DNA from: Paracoccaceae bacterium
Lineage (GTDB): Bacteria > Pseudomonadota > Alphaproteobacteria > Rhodobacterales > Rhodobacteraceae
DNA: 64,000 nucleotides
Assembly: GCA_014654775.1 (NCBI GenBank)
Contig: JACVZW010000073.1
Coordinates: forward strand, 148,035 to 212,034
Direction: 5' to 3'
Part shown: positions 15,766-26,611 of the stretch, piece after piece
Layout of the letters: each line of letters begins with the position of its first letter
How positions within the stretch are numbered: the first letter of the stretch is position 1
Made by a program: the position numbers and the translations under genes
Notes under the pieces: model-generated
Told to the model about the DNA's origin: nothing
The model's input: only the letters and a program-made list of their open reading frames with translations
Database searches by the model: none

Positions 15766-18700
15766 CTACGCCTTGGGCTTCACCACCTTCTCGGCCAGAT
15801 CCTTGGCGATGGCGAAGGCACCCTTGATCCGGTCGCCTTCCGTCTTCCAGTCGCGCAGCAGCACGATCTTGTTGCCCTGCACCCGCGCCGCCGGATCGGC
15901 CTTGATGACATCCACCAGACCTGCCGGATTGGCGAATTTGTCATTGTGGAACTGCACCGTGGCCCCCTTCGGCCCGGCATCCAGACGGCTGATCCCGGCG
16001 CGTTTGCACATCGACTTGATCCGCATGATCAGAAGAAGCGTGTTCACCTCTTTTGGCAGCGGACCGAAACGGTCGATCAACTCGGCCGCGAACCCTTCCA
16101 ACTCCACCTTGGTGGTCAGGCTGGTGAGGCGGCGGTACAGGCCGAGCCGGATGTCGAGGTCGGGGATGTAGTCCTCAGGGATCAGGACCGGGACGCCCAG
16201 ATTGATCTGTGGCGCCCATTGGTCATCCAGTGCCGCAGGCCCAGCCAATTCGCCCGACTTCAGCTTGGCAATCGTTTCCTCCAGCATCTGCTGGTAAAGC
16301 TCATAGCCGACTTCCTTGATATGGCCCGACTGTTCTTCGCCCAAAAGGTTCCCCGCCCCGCGCAAGTCGAGGTCGTGCGAGGCAAGGTTGAAGCCCGCAC
16401 CCAACGAGTCGAGCGAGCCAAGCAGGCGCAGTCGCTTCATCGCCTGCGGGGTCAGCGGCGCGCGGGGTTTGGTGGTCAGGAAGCAATAGGCGCGCGTCTT
16501 GGCACGGCCGACACGGCCCCGGATCTGATAAAGCTGGCTCAGGCCGAACATGTCGGCCCGGTGGATGATCATCGTATTGGCGGTGGGGATGTCGAGGCCC
16601 GATTCCACGATGGTGGTGGAAAGCAGCACGTCATACTTGCCATCGTAAAACTCGTTCATCCGTTCATCGAGATCCCCCGCCGCAAGCTGGCCATGGGCGA
16701 TGATATAGGTCGCCTCGGGGACATGGGTCTTCAGGAAATCCTCGATCTCGGGCAGGTCCGCGATGCGGGGCACGACGATGAAGCTTTGCCCGCCGCGATA
16801 GCGTTCGCGCAGCAGCGCCTCGCGCAGGGTGACGGGGTCGAATTCGCTGACATAGGTGCGGATGGCGAGGCGATCGACGGGCGGTGTGGCGATGATCGAC
16901 AGGTCGCGCACCCCGGTCAGGGACAGTTGCAGCGTGCGCGGGATGGGCGTGGCGGTCAGGGTCAGGACGTGAATCTCTGACCGCATCTCCTTCAAGCGTT
17001 CCTTATGGGCCACGCCGAAATGCTGTTCCTCGTCGATGATCAACAGGCCCAGCGATTTGAACCTTATGTCCTTGGCAAGCAGCGCATGGGTGCCGACGCA
17101 GATATCCACGGTGCCATCGGCCAGCCCTTCGCGCGTGGCCTTCGCGTCTTTCGCCGAGACGAAGCGGGAGAGCGGCTTGACCGAGATGGGAAAGCCCCGG
17201 AAGCGTTCGGCAAAGCTGCGGTAATGCTGACGTGCGAGCAAGGTGGTCGGGCAGACCACCGCCACCTGCATGCCCGCCAGCGCCGCGACAAAGGCCGCGC
17301 GCATGGCGACCTCGGTCTTGCCGAAACCCACATCGCCCACGATCAGTCGGTCCATCGGGCGGCCCGATTCCAGATCGGCCACCACATCCGCGATGGCAGA
17401 GAGTTGATCGTCGGTTTCCTGCCAGGGGAAGCGGGCGGCAAAGGCCTCCCACAGAGAATGCGGCGCCTCAAGGATCGGGGCATGGCGCAGCGCGCGTTCG
17501 GCGGCGATGCGCATCAGGCGGTCGGCGATCTCGCGGATGCGTTCCTTGAGCTTTGCCTTCTTGGCCTGCCACGCGCCGCCGCCGAGACGGTCGAGCAGCC
17601 CCTCTTCATGGCCGTAGCGCGACAGCAGTTCAATATTCTCGACCGGCAGGTAAAGCTTTGCCCCTTCGGCATATTCCAAGGCCACGCAGGCATGGGGCGC
17701 GCCGAGGGCGGTGATCGTCTCGATGCCGAGATAGCGGCCAACCCCATGTTCCACATGGACGACCAGATCGCCGGGGGTCAGGCTGTCCACCTCGCGCAGG
17801 AAGTTCTCGGCTTTGCGCTTGCGCTTGGGTTTGGCCACCAGACGGTCGCCCAGCACATCCTGTTCGGAAATCACCGCAAGGCCCGGCGCGGTAAAGCCCG
17901 CCTCCAGCGCCCAGACCATCAGGAACAGCCCGCCCTGGCCTTCGGGCACGTCCCGCAGGTCCTTGATCCGCCGCGCGCCCGCCACGCCCTGATCGGCCAA
18001 AAGCCCCTCAAGCCGTTCGCGCGCGCCTTCCGACCACGAGGCGATGATGACCTGCCGCTCTTGCAACAAGTCCTTCAGATGCGCCGCCAAGGCCCCGAAT
18101 AGGCTGATGTTTTCCTGTTGGCGTTCAGGGGCGAAATTGCGCCCCATGCGCCCGCCTGCATCAAGAACGCCGGGGCCGGGCGATTGCGGATTGGGGGAAA
18201 GCTGGATCACGCGATGGGGGGCGGTGGCCGCCTCCCATGCCGCATCGTCAAGATAAAGCAGACCCGGCGCACAGGGCTTGTAGACGCTGTCGAGACGCCC
18301 CTTGGCCCCCATTGCTTCGCGCCGGGCGTCATACTGGTCTTCGATCCCCTCCCAGCGGGCAAGGCGGGCGGGGGTGATCTGGTCGTCCAGCATCACCGTC
18401 GCGCCGGGCAGATAGTCGAAGATCGTCTCGAGCCGGGCATGGAAGAAGGGCAGCCAATGCTCCATCCCCTGATGCTTGCGGCCCGCGCTGACCGCCTCAT
18501 AGAGCGGGTCTTCAGACCCGCCCGCCCCGAATTCCAGACGGTAGTTCTGGCGAAAACGGGTGATCGCGGCCTCGTCGAGGATCACTTCCGACATCGGCGC
18601 AAGGTCGATGGCAGCGAGTTTCTCGGTCGTGCGCTGGGTTTCGGGATCGAACCGTCGCGCGCCATCCAGCACATCGCCAAAGAAATCCAGCCGGATCGGC

Positions 18701-19209
18701 GTGCGGCTGCCCGGCGGCCACAGATCCACGATGCCGCCACGGATCGCGTAATCGCCCGGTTCGGCCACGGTGGAGGTGGGCGAGAAACCCATGCGGGACA
18801 GAAACGTCTTCAGCCGCGCCTCATCCACCCGGTCCCCCACTCGGGCGGAAAAGGAGGAGGTGCGGATCACCTCGCGCGCAGGCAGGCGCTGGGTCGCGGC
18901 ATTCAGCGTGGCAAGCAGGATGAAGGGCCCCTTGATCCCATCAGCCAGAGCCGCGAGCGTGGCCATGCGGCGCGCAGACAGCGCCGGGTTGGGCGAGACG
19001 CGGTCATAGGGCAGGCAATCCCATGCCGGGAAATCCAGCACCAGCGCGCCGGGGGCCATGACCGACAACGCGGCCGCCATCGCCTCGGCCCTCTTGTCGT
19101 CGCGCGCGATGTGCAGGATCGGCGCACCCTTCTCCAGCTCGCGGGCGAGCAGACGGGCGTCATAGCCTTCGGGCGCGCCGCCAAGGAGGATGGAGGTCGG
19201 TGTCAGCAT
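15766..19209 (-). CDS. mfd: transcription-repair coupling factor
   Basis: A 1147-residue Mfd, the translocase that displaces RNA polymerase stalled at DNA lesions and recruits UvrA. Domains in order are a UvrB-like N-terminal region, the RNA polymerase-interaction domain near residues 480-560 (VHVEHGVGRYLGIE), a RecG-like helicase core with Walker A GDVGFGKTE (about 623-631) and DEEQH (about 725-729), TATPIPRTL, and a C-terminal TRCF regulatory domain. Length is normal. The ATG at 19209 starts the conserved N-terminus. It is transcribed alone and converges with the exporter gene. Confidence 0.98.
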   Translation of the reverse strand: MLTPTSILLGGAPEGYDARLLARELEKGAPILHIARDDKRAEAMAAALSVMAPGALVLDFPAWDCLPYDRVSPNPALSARRMATLAALADGIKGPFILLATLNAATQRLPAREVIRTSSFSARVGDRVDEARLKTFLSRMGFSPTSTVAEPGDYAIRGGIVDLWPPGSRTPIRLDFFGDVLDGARRFDPETQRTTEKLAAIDLAPMSEVILDEAAITRFRQNYRLEFGAGGSEDPLYEAVSAGRKHQGMEHWLPFFHARLETIFDYLPGATVMLDDQITPARLARWEGIEDQYDARREAMGAKGRLDSVYKPCAPGLLYLDDAAWEAATAPHRVIQLSPNPQSPGPGVLDAGGRMGRNFAPERQQENISLFGALAAHLKDLLQERQVIIASWSEGARERLEGLLADQGVAGARRIKDLRDVPEGQGGLFLMVWALEAGFTAPGLAVISEQDVLGDRLVAKPKRKRKAENFLREVDSLTPGDLVVHVEHGVGRYLGIETITALGAPHACVALEYAEGAKLYLPVENIELLSRYGHEEGLLDRLGGGAWQAKKAKLKERIREIADRLMRIAAERALRHAPILEAPHSLWEAFAARFPWQETDDQLSAIADVVADLESGRPMDRLIVGDVGFGKTEVAMRAAFVAALAGMQVAVVCPTTLLARQHYRSFAERFRGFPISVKPLSRFVSAKDAKATREGLADGTVDICVGTHALLAKDIRFKSLGLLIIDEEQHFGVAHKERLKEMRSEIHVLTLTATPIPRTLQLSLTGVRDLSIIATPPVDRLAIRTYVSEFDPVTLREALLRERYRGGQSFIVVPRIADLPEIEDFLKTHVPEATYIIAHGQLAAGDLDERMNEFYDGKYDVLLSTTIVESGLDIPTANTMIIHRADMFGLSQLYQIRGRVGRAKTRAYCFLTTKPRAPLTPQAMKRLRLLGSLDSLGAGFNLASHDLDLRGAGNLLGEEQSGHIKEVGYELYQQMLEETIAKLKSGELAGPAALDDQWAPQINLGVPVLIPEDYIPDLDIRLGLYRRLTSLTTKVELEGFAAELIDRFGPLPKEVNTLLLIMRIKSMCKRAGISRLDAGPKGATVQFHNDKFANPAGLVDVIKADPAARVQGNKIVLLRDWKTEGDRIKGAFAIAKDLAEKVVKPKA

Positions 19210-19258
19210 GGCGCGTGACTTAACCGCAGGGGCGGCGGCGTCAACGCCTTTCGGCGGT

Positions 19259-20990
<1,732 letters not shown>

Positions 20991-20997
20991 GCCCGCC

Positions 20998-21068
20998 CTC
21001 ATCTTCTGTCTTCAAATATCCTCGGGGGGTGAGGCGCGGTACGCGCCGAGGGGGGCAGAGGCCCCCCC
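20998..21068 (-). repeat. dispersed GC-hairpin/GGAGTATTT element, divergent copy C
   Basis: Read on the minus strand this region runs from a G/C-rich hairpin-forming part into CCCCCCGAGGATATTTG and ends with AGAAGATGAGGG. It resembles the elements at 27931-27982 and 42246-42307 (CCCCGGAGTATTT...CAAGATGAA) but is more diverged. It lies 7 bp after the hemB stop in the antisense orientation. Confidence 0.45.
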
Positions 21069-21230
21069 TGCCCGGCCTGCCGCAGAGCGCGGACCGCAGA
21101 AGAAAGCGCTGACTCGGCAAGGCTTTGCCACCCGCCCCCAGAGGGCATGACAGGCGGGATCAAAGGCTATATCCTTGGCATTGAGCGGGGTCGAACGAGA
21201 ACCCCGCCACGGGCAAGAGAGGGCGGTTTC

Positions 21231-21788
21231 ATGGATCGGATGACAAGACGGGCGGTTCTTGCCGGAGCCGGGGCGAGCGTGATGCTGACCGCGGCCTGCG
21301 GCAATGGCGTGGGGTCCAACGGCGCCCAGCAGATCGATGCGCGGGTCGAGGCAACCAAGAGTTTCCTCTTCCAGCGCTATCCGGGCACCCGCGATCTGGC
21401 ATCGCGGGCGGCAGGCGTGCTGTATATGCCGCTGATCACGGAAGCGGGGTTCTTCGTGGGCGGCGCTTATGGGCGCGGCGCGCTGCAAATCCGGGATGTG
21501 ACGGTGGATTATTACTCGTCCACCAAGGCAAGCTACGGGCTGCAGATCGGCGCGCAGCAATATGCCCATGCGCTGTTCTTCATGACGGATGCGGCGCTGG
21601 CAGAGTTTCGCGCCTCGACCGGCTGGGCGGCGAGCGCCGATCTGAAATACGCCACGCCCGAACAGGGCGCGAGCATCGGCAAGGAAACGACCGAGATTGA
21701 CCCCGTCGTAGCGCTGGTCTTCGGTCAGCAGGGCCTGATCGCCGGGGCGACGCTGGCCGGCGTGAAATACACGCGCATCATTCCCTGA
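21231..21788 (+). CDS. SYLF-domain (YSC84-like) lipoprotein
   Basis: A 185-residue protein with a twin-arginine-like basic start (MDRMTRR), a hydrophobic signal and a possible lipobox ending at Cys21 (LTAAC). The mature part matches the SYLF/Ysc84 lipid-binding family (AAGVLYMPLITEAGFFVGGAYGRG...; YGLQIGAQQYAHALFF), which binds phosphoinositide-like lipids in eukaryotes and has an unclear envelope role in bacteria. ATG 21231 is preferred over the upstream frame because AGAGAGGGCGG precedes it and it gives a proper signal peptide. No functional neighbours are evident. Confidence 0.85.
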   Translation: MDRMTRRAVLAGAGASVMLTAACGNGVGSNGAQQIDARVEATKSFLFQRYPGTRDLASRAAGVLYMPLITEAGFFVGGAYGRGALQIRDVTVDYYSSTKASYGLQIGAQQYAHALFFMTDAALAEFRASTGWAASADLKYATPEQGASIGKETTEIDPVVALVFGQQGLIAGATLAGVKYTRIIP

Positions 21789-21791
21789 CCT

Positions 21792-21819
21792 GTAGGATGG
21801 GCAGGATTGCCCATCCTAC
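21792..21819. repeat. palindromic hairpin after SYLF gene
   Basis: A perfect 12-bp stem GTAGGATGGGCA / TGCCCATCCTAC with a GGAT loop begins 3 bp after the SYLF lipoprotein stop. It lacks a T tract. The CCTACGCC right border is shared with the hairpin at 15746-15765. Confidence 0.6.
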
Positions 21820-21943
21820 GCCAAGGGTGACGCCCGGCGGGGGCGCCGCCGGGCCGTCCCCTTCCGGGCCGCCGCTGCATTGCCCTTTGGCCGGTGATGG
21901 ACTAGGAAGCCATGCGTTTCCCGTCCCAAAGAACAGGGCCTGA

Positions 21944-24412
21944 ATGTACCTCGTCTTCCGCTGGATGTTGCGCCTGTTCACGGGCCTGATCGCGCTGACG
22001 CTGGTTGCGCTGGTGATCCTCTACTATTTCCTGTCGCGCTCGCTGCCCGATTACAGCGAGGGCTTCACCATCGAGGGCATCACCGCCCCGGTGGAGATCG
22101 TGCGCAACAACGACAACGTCCCGCATATCTTCGGGGCGACGGACGAGGATGTCTATTTCGCGCTGGGCTTTGCCCATGCGCAAGATCGGCTATGGCAGAT
22201 GACGATGCTGCGCCGCACCGTGCAAGGGCGGCTGTCCGAGGTCTTTGGCGAGCGGACGCTGAAGCTGGACGAGTTGCTGCGCCGCTATGACCTGTACACC
22301 CTCGCCCTGCAATCGGTGGAGGCGCAGGACGAGCCCACGACCCGCGCGCTGGACGCCTATGCGCGGGGGGTGAATGCGTGGATCACCCAGGTGAACGAGG
22401 ATGCGCGGGGGCGCGGGGCGCCGGAACTGTTCCTTTTCTCAAATGAAATCGCGGCTTGGCAGCCCGCCGATTCCATCGCCATCCTAAAGCTGATGGCGCT
22501 GCAACTGTCGGGGCAGATCGAGACCGAGGTCCTGCGCGCGCGCGTGTCGCTGATGCTGCCCGAGGCGCGGCTGCGCGACATCCTGCCGGATGATCCGGGT
22601 CAGGGCATCATGGCGCTGCCGGATTATGCCGCCATCGTTCCGGGTGCGCCGGGCGGGATGGAGCCGATCCGCCGCGCCTCTGCCGACCCGCTGTCGCCCT
22701 TTCCAACCCGCGAATTGGCTGGGGCCTCGAACGCATGGGCGGCGGCCCCGGCAAGAGCGGCTGCGGGCGGCACGTTGCTGGCCAATGACCCGCATCTGGG
22801 CTTCACCGCGCCGACGGTGTGGTATCTGGCGCGGCTGGAACTTGCCACGGGTGGGGTGATCGGCGGCACGATCCCGGGCATCCCGGCCGTGCTGCTGGGC
22901 CGGTCGGAGCGGCTGGGCTGGGGGCTGACCTCCAGCTATCTGGATGATCAGGACCTGTTCATCGAAGAGGTGAACCCCGAGAACCCGGAACAGTACCGCA
23001 CGCCCGATGGATGGGCGGACTTCGTCACGCGCCGGTCGATCATCACGGTGAAGGATGCAAGCCCCGTCACCATCACCCTGCGCTGGACGGAGAACGGGCC
23101 GGTGCTGCCCGGGACGCATTACGATCTGGCCTCGATCACGCCGCCGGGGCATGTGGTTTCGCTGTCTTGGACGGCGCTGAACGGGGCCGACACGTCGATG
23201 ACGGCGGCGATCCGCACGATGCAGGCGGGCAGCGTGACCGAGGCGATGGAGGCAGGGCGGCTTTACATCGCGCCCGCGCAGAACGTGATGCTGGCCGATC
23301 AGCGCGGGATCGCGCTGCAGGTCGTGGGCGCCATGCCTGCGCGGGACCCGGCGCATCAAAGCCAAGGGCGGATGCCATCGCCCGGTTGGATCGCCGCGAA
23401 CCGCTGGCAGGGCATCCTGCCCTACGAGACGAACCCGCGTGAGATGAACCCGGTTTCGGGCCTGCTTGGCAATACCAACAACAAGACGGTGGACCGGCCC
23501 TTCCCCGAACATGTCAGCTTTGACTGGGGTGACACGCAGCGCATTCAGCGCTGGCTGACGCTGATGAAGGCGCGCGAGGTGCACACGCGCGAAAGCTTTA
23601 TCGAGGCGCAGTTGGATACCGTGAGCTTTACGGCGCGGTCCCTTCTGCCGCTGATCGGGGCGGATTTGTGGTTCACGGGCGAGGCTGCGCCCGAGGGCAC
23701 GCCGGAACGGCTGCGCCAGCGCGCGCTGGAAATCCTTGCCGCATGGAACGGCGAGATGAGCGAGCATCTACCCGAGCCGCTGATTTATCAGGCATGGGTG
23801 CGGGCCCTGCAAGAGCGGCTGATCCGCGACGAGATGGGGCCGATGGCCGATGAATTCACCCATATCCAGCCGCTGTTTCTGGAGCGGGTTTTCCGCAACG
23901 TGGACGGGGCGAGCGTCTGGTGCGACGTGGTGCAGTCGGCGGCGGTGGAAAGCTGCACGGATCTGGCGCGGATCGCGCTGGATGAGGCGCTGCTGGAGTT
24001 GGTCGAGACCTATGGGCCCAACCCCGAAAGCTGGCGTTGGGGGGATGCGCATCAGGCCACGCATGACCATCCGGTGCTGGGGAACCTGCCGCTCCTGCGC
24101 TATTTCGTGAACATCCGTCAGTCGACCAGCGGGGATGACCACACCCTTCTGCGCGGCAAGACCAAGGGCGAGGGGCCGGAACCCTTCCTCAACGTGCACG
24201 GTGCGGGCTATCGCGGGGTCTATGATTTCGCTGACCCGGATTCGTCGGTCTTTATCTCTTCGACCGGGCAGTCGGGGCATCCGCTGAGCCGGTTCTACGA
24301 TGATCTGGGAGAGCTGTGGCGGCGCGGGGAATATGTGCCCATGTCGCTGGACCCGGATCTGGCCCGGGCGGCGGCGGTCGGGGTGACAGTGCTGACCCCG
24401 GCGACCGAATAA
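21944..24412 (+). CDS. penicillin acylase family protein (Ntn hydrolase)
   Basis: An 822-residue N-terminal-nucleophile amidohydrolase of the penicillin G acylase/AHL acylase family. An N-terminal hydrophobic segment (about residues 8-31) anchors or exports it. The alpha-domain is followed by the autocleavage site and the nucleophile Ser262 in the motif GA-SNAW, then the conserved GGTLLANDPHLG. Such enzymes cleave amide bonds in acyl-homoserine lactones, beta-lactams or related compounds. The true substrate is unknown. The ATG at 21944 has weak upstream purines but begins directly with the membrane segment. It forms a single-gene unit. Confidence 0.93.
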   Translation: MYLVFRWMLRLFTGLIALTLVALVILYYFLSRSLPDYSEGFTIEGITAPVEIVRNNDNVPHIFGATDEDVYFALGFAHAQDRLWQMTMLRRTVQGRLSEVFGERTLKLDELLRRYDLYTLALQSVEAQDEPTTRALDAYARGVNAWITQVNEDARGRGAPELFLFSNEIAAWQPADSIAILKLMALQLSGQIETEVLRARVSLMLPEARLRDILPDDPGQGIMALPDYAAIVPGAPGGMEPIRRASADPLSPFPTRELAGASNAWAAAPARAAAGGTLLANDPHLGFTAPTVWYLARLELATGGVIGGTIPGIPAVLLGRSERLGWGLTSSYLDDQDLFIEEVNPENPEQYRTPDGWADFVTRRSIITVKDASPVTITLRWTENGPVLPGTHYDLASITPPGHVVSLSWTALNGADTSMTAAIRTMQAGSVTEAMEAGRLYIAPAQNVMLADQRGIALQVVGAMPARDPAHQSQGRMPSPGWIAANRWQGILPYETNPREMNPVSGLLGNTNNKTVDRPFPEHVSFDWGDTQRIQRWLTLMKAREVHTRESFIEAQLDTVSFTARSLLPLIGADLWFTGEAAPEGTPERLRQRALEILAAWNGEMSEHLPEPLIYQAWVRALQERLIRDEMGPMADEFTHIQPLFLERVFRNVDGASVWCDVVQSAAVESCTDLARIALDEALLELVETYGPNPESWRWGDAHQATHDHPVLGNLPLLRYFVNIRQSTSGDDHTLLRGKTKGEGPEPFLNVHGAGYRGVYDFADPDSSVFISSTGQSGHPLSRFYDDLGELWRRGEYVPMSLDPDLARAAAVGVTVLTPATE

Positions 24413-24481
24413 GGTCCGATCCCCGCGACACGGCTGCCCGGGGACGGCCTCTGCCGCCGCGCGCCCTTGACCTTTGCCCCC

Positions 24482-24514
24482 TGCGCAACACCATTGCGCA
24501 ATAAAATTACGCGA
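24482..24514. promoter_or_regulatory. repeated TTGCGCAA-type operator upstream of meh-mct
   Basis: Three related half-sites follow one another with 5-bp spacers: TGCGCAA (24482), TTGCGCAA (24494) and TTACGCGA (24507). The first two form an inverted repeat TGCGCAA-N5-TTGCGCA. A TTGACC box lies at 24467-24472, upstream, so the site could block or assist polymerase. Regulators of the ScfR/RamB type bind tandem TTTGCAAA-like 8-mers before acyl-CoA genes, but identity with that system is inference. Confidence 0.45.
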
Positions 24515-24536
24515 CGGCAGGGATCAAGGAAAAAAG

Positions 24537-25358
24537 ATGACCGGTGCATTCGACCCATGGGTGGGTCGGGTCGAAGAGGCCCGTGACAGGATCAGCGCGC
24601 GGCAGGCGCGGCAGATGGCGGCCACGCTTGGGGTGCAGATAGAGGCGACGGAGGGGGCGATGCTGCCTCCGCTCTGGCACTGGATGGGCTGGACGCCCGA
24701 GGCACCGATGGCCGAGCTTGGAACTGACGGGCATCCCGCGCGCGGCGGGTTCCTGCCGCCTGTGCCGCTGGAACGGCGGATGTGGGCGGGCGGACGCCTG
24801 CGCTTTCACGCGCCGCTGCGGATCGGGGAAGAGATGTTCCGCCGGTCGGAGATTACGAAGGTTTCGGAAAAGACGGGAAATACGGGAAGTATGGTCTTTG
24901 TCACCGTGCGGCATGACGTGCATGGCGCGGCGGGATTGGCCATCGAGGAAGAGCAGGACATCGTCTTTATCGCGATGCCGGATCGGTTCACCCCACCCCC
25001 GCCGGTGGCCGCCCCCGCGCCGGATTGGCGCGAGGATGTGGCGGTGGATGAGGTGCGGCTGTTCCGCTTTTCCGCGCTGACCTTCAACGCGCATCGCATC
25101 CATTTCGACCTGCCCTATGCGACCGGGGTCGAGAAGTACCCGGGGCTGGTGGTGCATGGCCCGCTGCAGGCGATGCTGCTGATGGAGGCGGGGCGCGCAC
25201 GGCACGGCGGCGGGGTACCCGCGGGATACAAGTTCCGCGGGGTGCGACCCGCCTTTCATTTCGACGCGCTGTCCCTGCAGGGGCTGGGCAACGGGCTGGC
25301 GACGGTGAACGGGGATGGGTTGGTCTGCATGCAGGCCGAAATGGCGTGGGAGGGCTGA
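24537..25358 (+). CDS. meh: mesaconyl-C4-CoA hydratase-like FAS1-type dehydratase
   Basis: A 273-residue hot-dog-fold hydratase of the MaoC-like family, with the N-terminal FAS1-like dehydratase region (about residues 1-140) and a C-terminal MaoC-like region holding FNAHRIHFDLPYA near residue 185. In Chloroflexus and relatives, Meh hydrates mesaconyl-C4-CoA to citramalyl-CoA. The assignment rests on fold plus the directly following mct gene (2-bp gap). ATG 24537 has an AAGGA ribosome binding site; the upstream open stretch is unlikely to be coding. A broader-range enoyl-CoA hydratase is the alternative. Confidence 0.8.
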   Translation: MTGAFDPWVGRVEEARDRISARQARQMAATLGVQIEATEGAMLPPLWHWMGWTPEAPMAELGTDGHPARGGFLPPVPLERRMWAGGRLRFHAPLRIGEEMFRRSEITKVSEKTGNTGSMVFVTVRHDVHGAAGLAIEEEQDIVFIAMPDRFTPPPPVAAPAPDWREDVAVDEVRLFRFSALTFNAHRIHFDLPYATGVEKYPGLVVHGPLQAMLLMEAGRARHGGGVPAGYKFRGVRPAFHFDALSLQGLGNGLATVNGDGLVCMQAEMAWEG

Positions 25359-25360
25359 CG

Positions 25361-26596
25361 ATGGCGGGCGTGCTGGCAGGGATGCGGGTGGTGGAGGGTT
25401 CGGCCTTTGTGGCGGTGCCTTTGGCGGGGATGACGCTGGCGCAGATGGGGGCGGATGTGATCCGCTTTGATCGGCCGCAGGGGGGCTTGGACGCCCATCG
25501 CTGGCCGGTGACGCGGGACGGGACCAGCCTGTTCTGGGCGGGCCTGAACAAGGGCAAGCGGTCGCTGGCGGTGGATATGGCCCGCCCCGAGGGGCAGGAG
25601 ATCATCACCGATCTGATCTGCGCGCCGGGGCCGGATGCGGGTTTGTTCCTGACCAATCTGCGGGTGCGGGGCTGGATGGATTACCCCGCGCTTCAGGCCC
25701 GGCGGGAAGACCTGATCATGGTCAGCCTGACCGGCACGCGTCGGGGGGAGCCTGCGGTGGATTACACGGTGAACCCCAGCTTGGGCTTTCCGATGGCGAC
25801 GGGGGCCGAAGGATCGGCGGAGCCCGTGGCGCATGTGCTGCCGGCATGGGATTGCATCGCGGGCGGCATGGTGGTGAACGCCCTTCTGGCGGCAGAGCGG
25901 CACCGGCTGCGCACAGGGCGCGGTCAATTGGCGGAACTGGCGCTGAAGGATGTGGCGGCGGCGATGCTGGCCAATCTGGGGATCGTGGGCGAGGTCGTGG
26001 CCAATGGCGTGGACCGGCCCAAAGCGGGCAACAGCCTGTATGGCGCCTATGGGCAGGACTTCGTGCTGGCCTGCGGGCGGCGCGTGATGGTGATCGGGTT
26101 GACCGACCGGCAGTGGCGCGGGTTGGTCAAGGTGCTGGGTCTGGCGCAGGCGGTGGCTGATCTGGGCCAGCGGATGGCACTGGACCTGTCGCAGGAAGGT
26201 GACCGCTGGCTGGCACGCAAAGAGATCACGGCGCTGTTCGCACCGTGGTTCGCGGCGCGGCGGCTGGACGAGGTGGGGCCGCTGTTCGACGGGGCGGGGC
26301 TGACCTGGTCGGTCTTCCGCAGCTTTGCCGAAGCGGTGCATGAGGACCCGGATCTGTCGCCCGACAACCCGATGGTGTCGATGATCCACCAGCCCGGCGT
26401 GGGCATGCTGCCCGTGCCGGGATCGCCCGTGACCTTTTCCGATCTGGCGCGGATGGGCCCGGCCCCCGCGCCGGTGCTTGGCGAACACACCGAAGAGATT
26501 CTTGGTGATGTGTTGGGGCTCGGGTCCGGGCAGATCGGCAAACTGATGGACACGGGCGTGGTGTCGCAGGGGATCGCGCCGAAGCGGGCGGCCTGA
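25361..26596 (+). CDS. mct: mesaconyl-CoA C1-C4 CoA transferase (2-methylfumaryl-CoA isomerase)
   Basis: A 411-residue family III CoA-transferase. Its N-terminal region (GMRVVEGSAFVAVPLAGMTL; FWAGLNKGKRSLA) and the segment HVLPAWD, with the catalytic Asp at about residue 164, closely follow the Mct subgroup rather than ordinary CaiB proteins. Mct moves CoA within mesaconyl-CoA from C1 to C4 without a free acceptor. The product is the substrate of Meh, encoded immediately upstream. Together they connect mesaconyl-CoA, an intermediate of the ethylmalonyl-CoA pathway, to citramalyl-CoA. ATG 25361 follows GGGAGGGCTGACG. Confidence 0.85.
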   Translation: MAGVLAGMRVVEGSAFVAVPLAGMTLAQMGADVIRFDRPQGGLDAHRWPVTRDGTSLFWAGLNKGKRSLAVDMARPEGQEIITDLICAPGPDAGLFLTNLRVRGWMDYPALQARREDLIMVSLTGTRRGEPAVDYTVNPSLGFPMATGAEGSAEPVAHVLPAWDCIAGGMVVNALLAAERHRLRTGRGQLAELALKDVAAAMLANLGIVGEVVANGVDRPKAGNSLYGAYGQDFVLACGRRVMVIGLTDRQWRGLVKVLGLAQAVADLGQRMALDLSQEGDRWLARKEITALFAPWFAARRLDEVGPLFDGAGLTWSVFRSFAEAVHEDPDLSPDNPMVSMIHQPGVGMLPVPGSPVTFSDLARMGPAPAPVLGEHTEEILGDVLGLGSGQIGKLMDTGVVSQGIAPKRAA

Positions 26597-26611
26597 CCCC
26601 CTGCGACGGCC

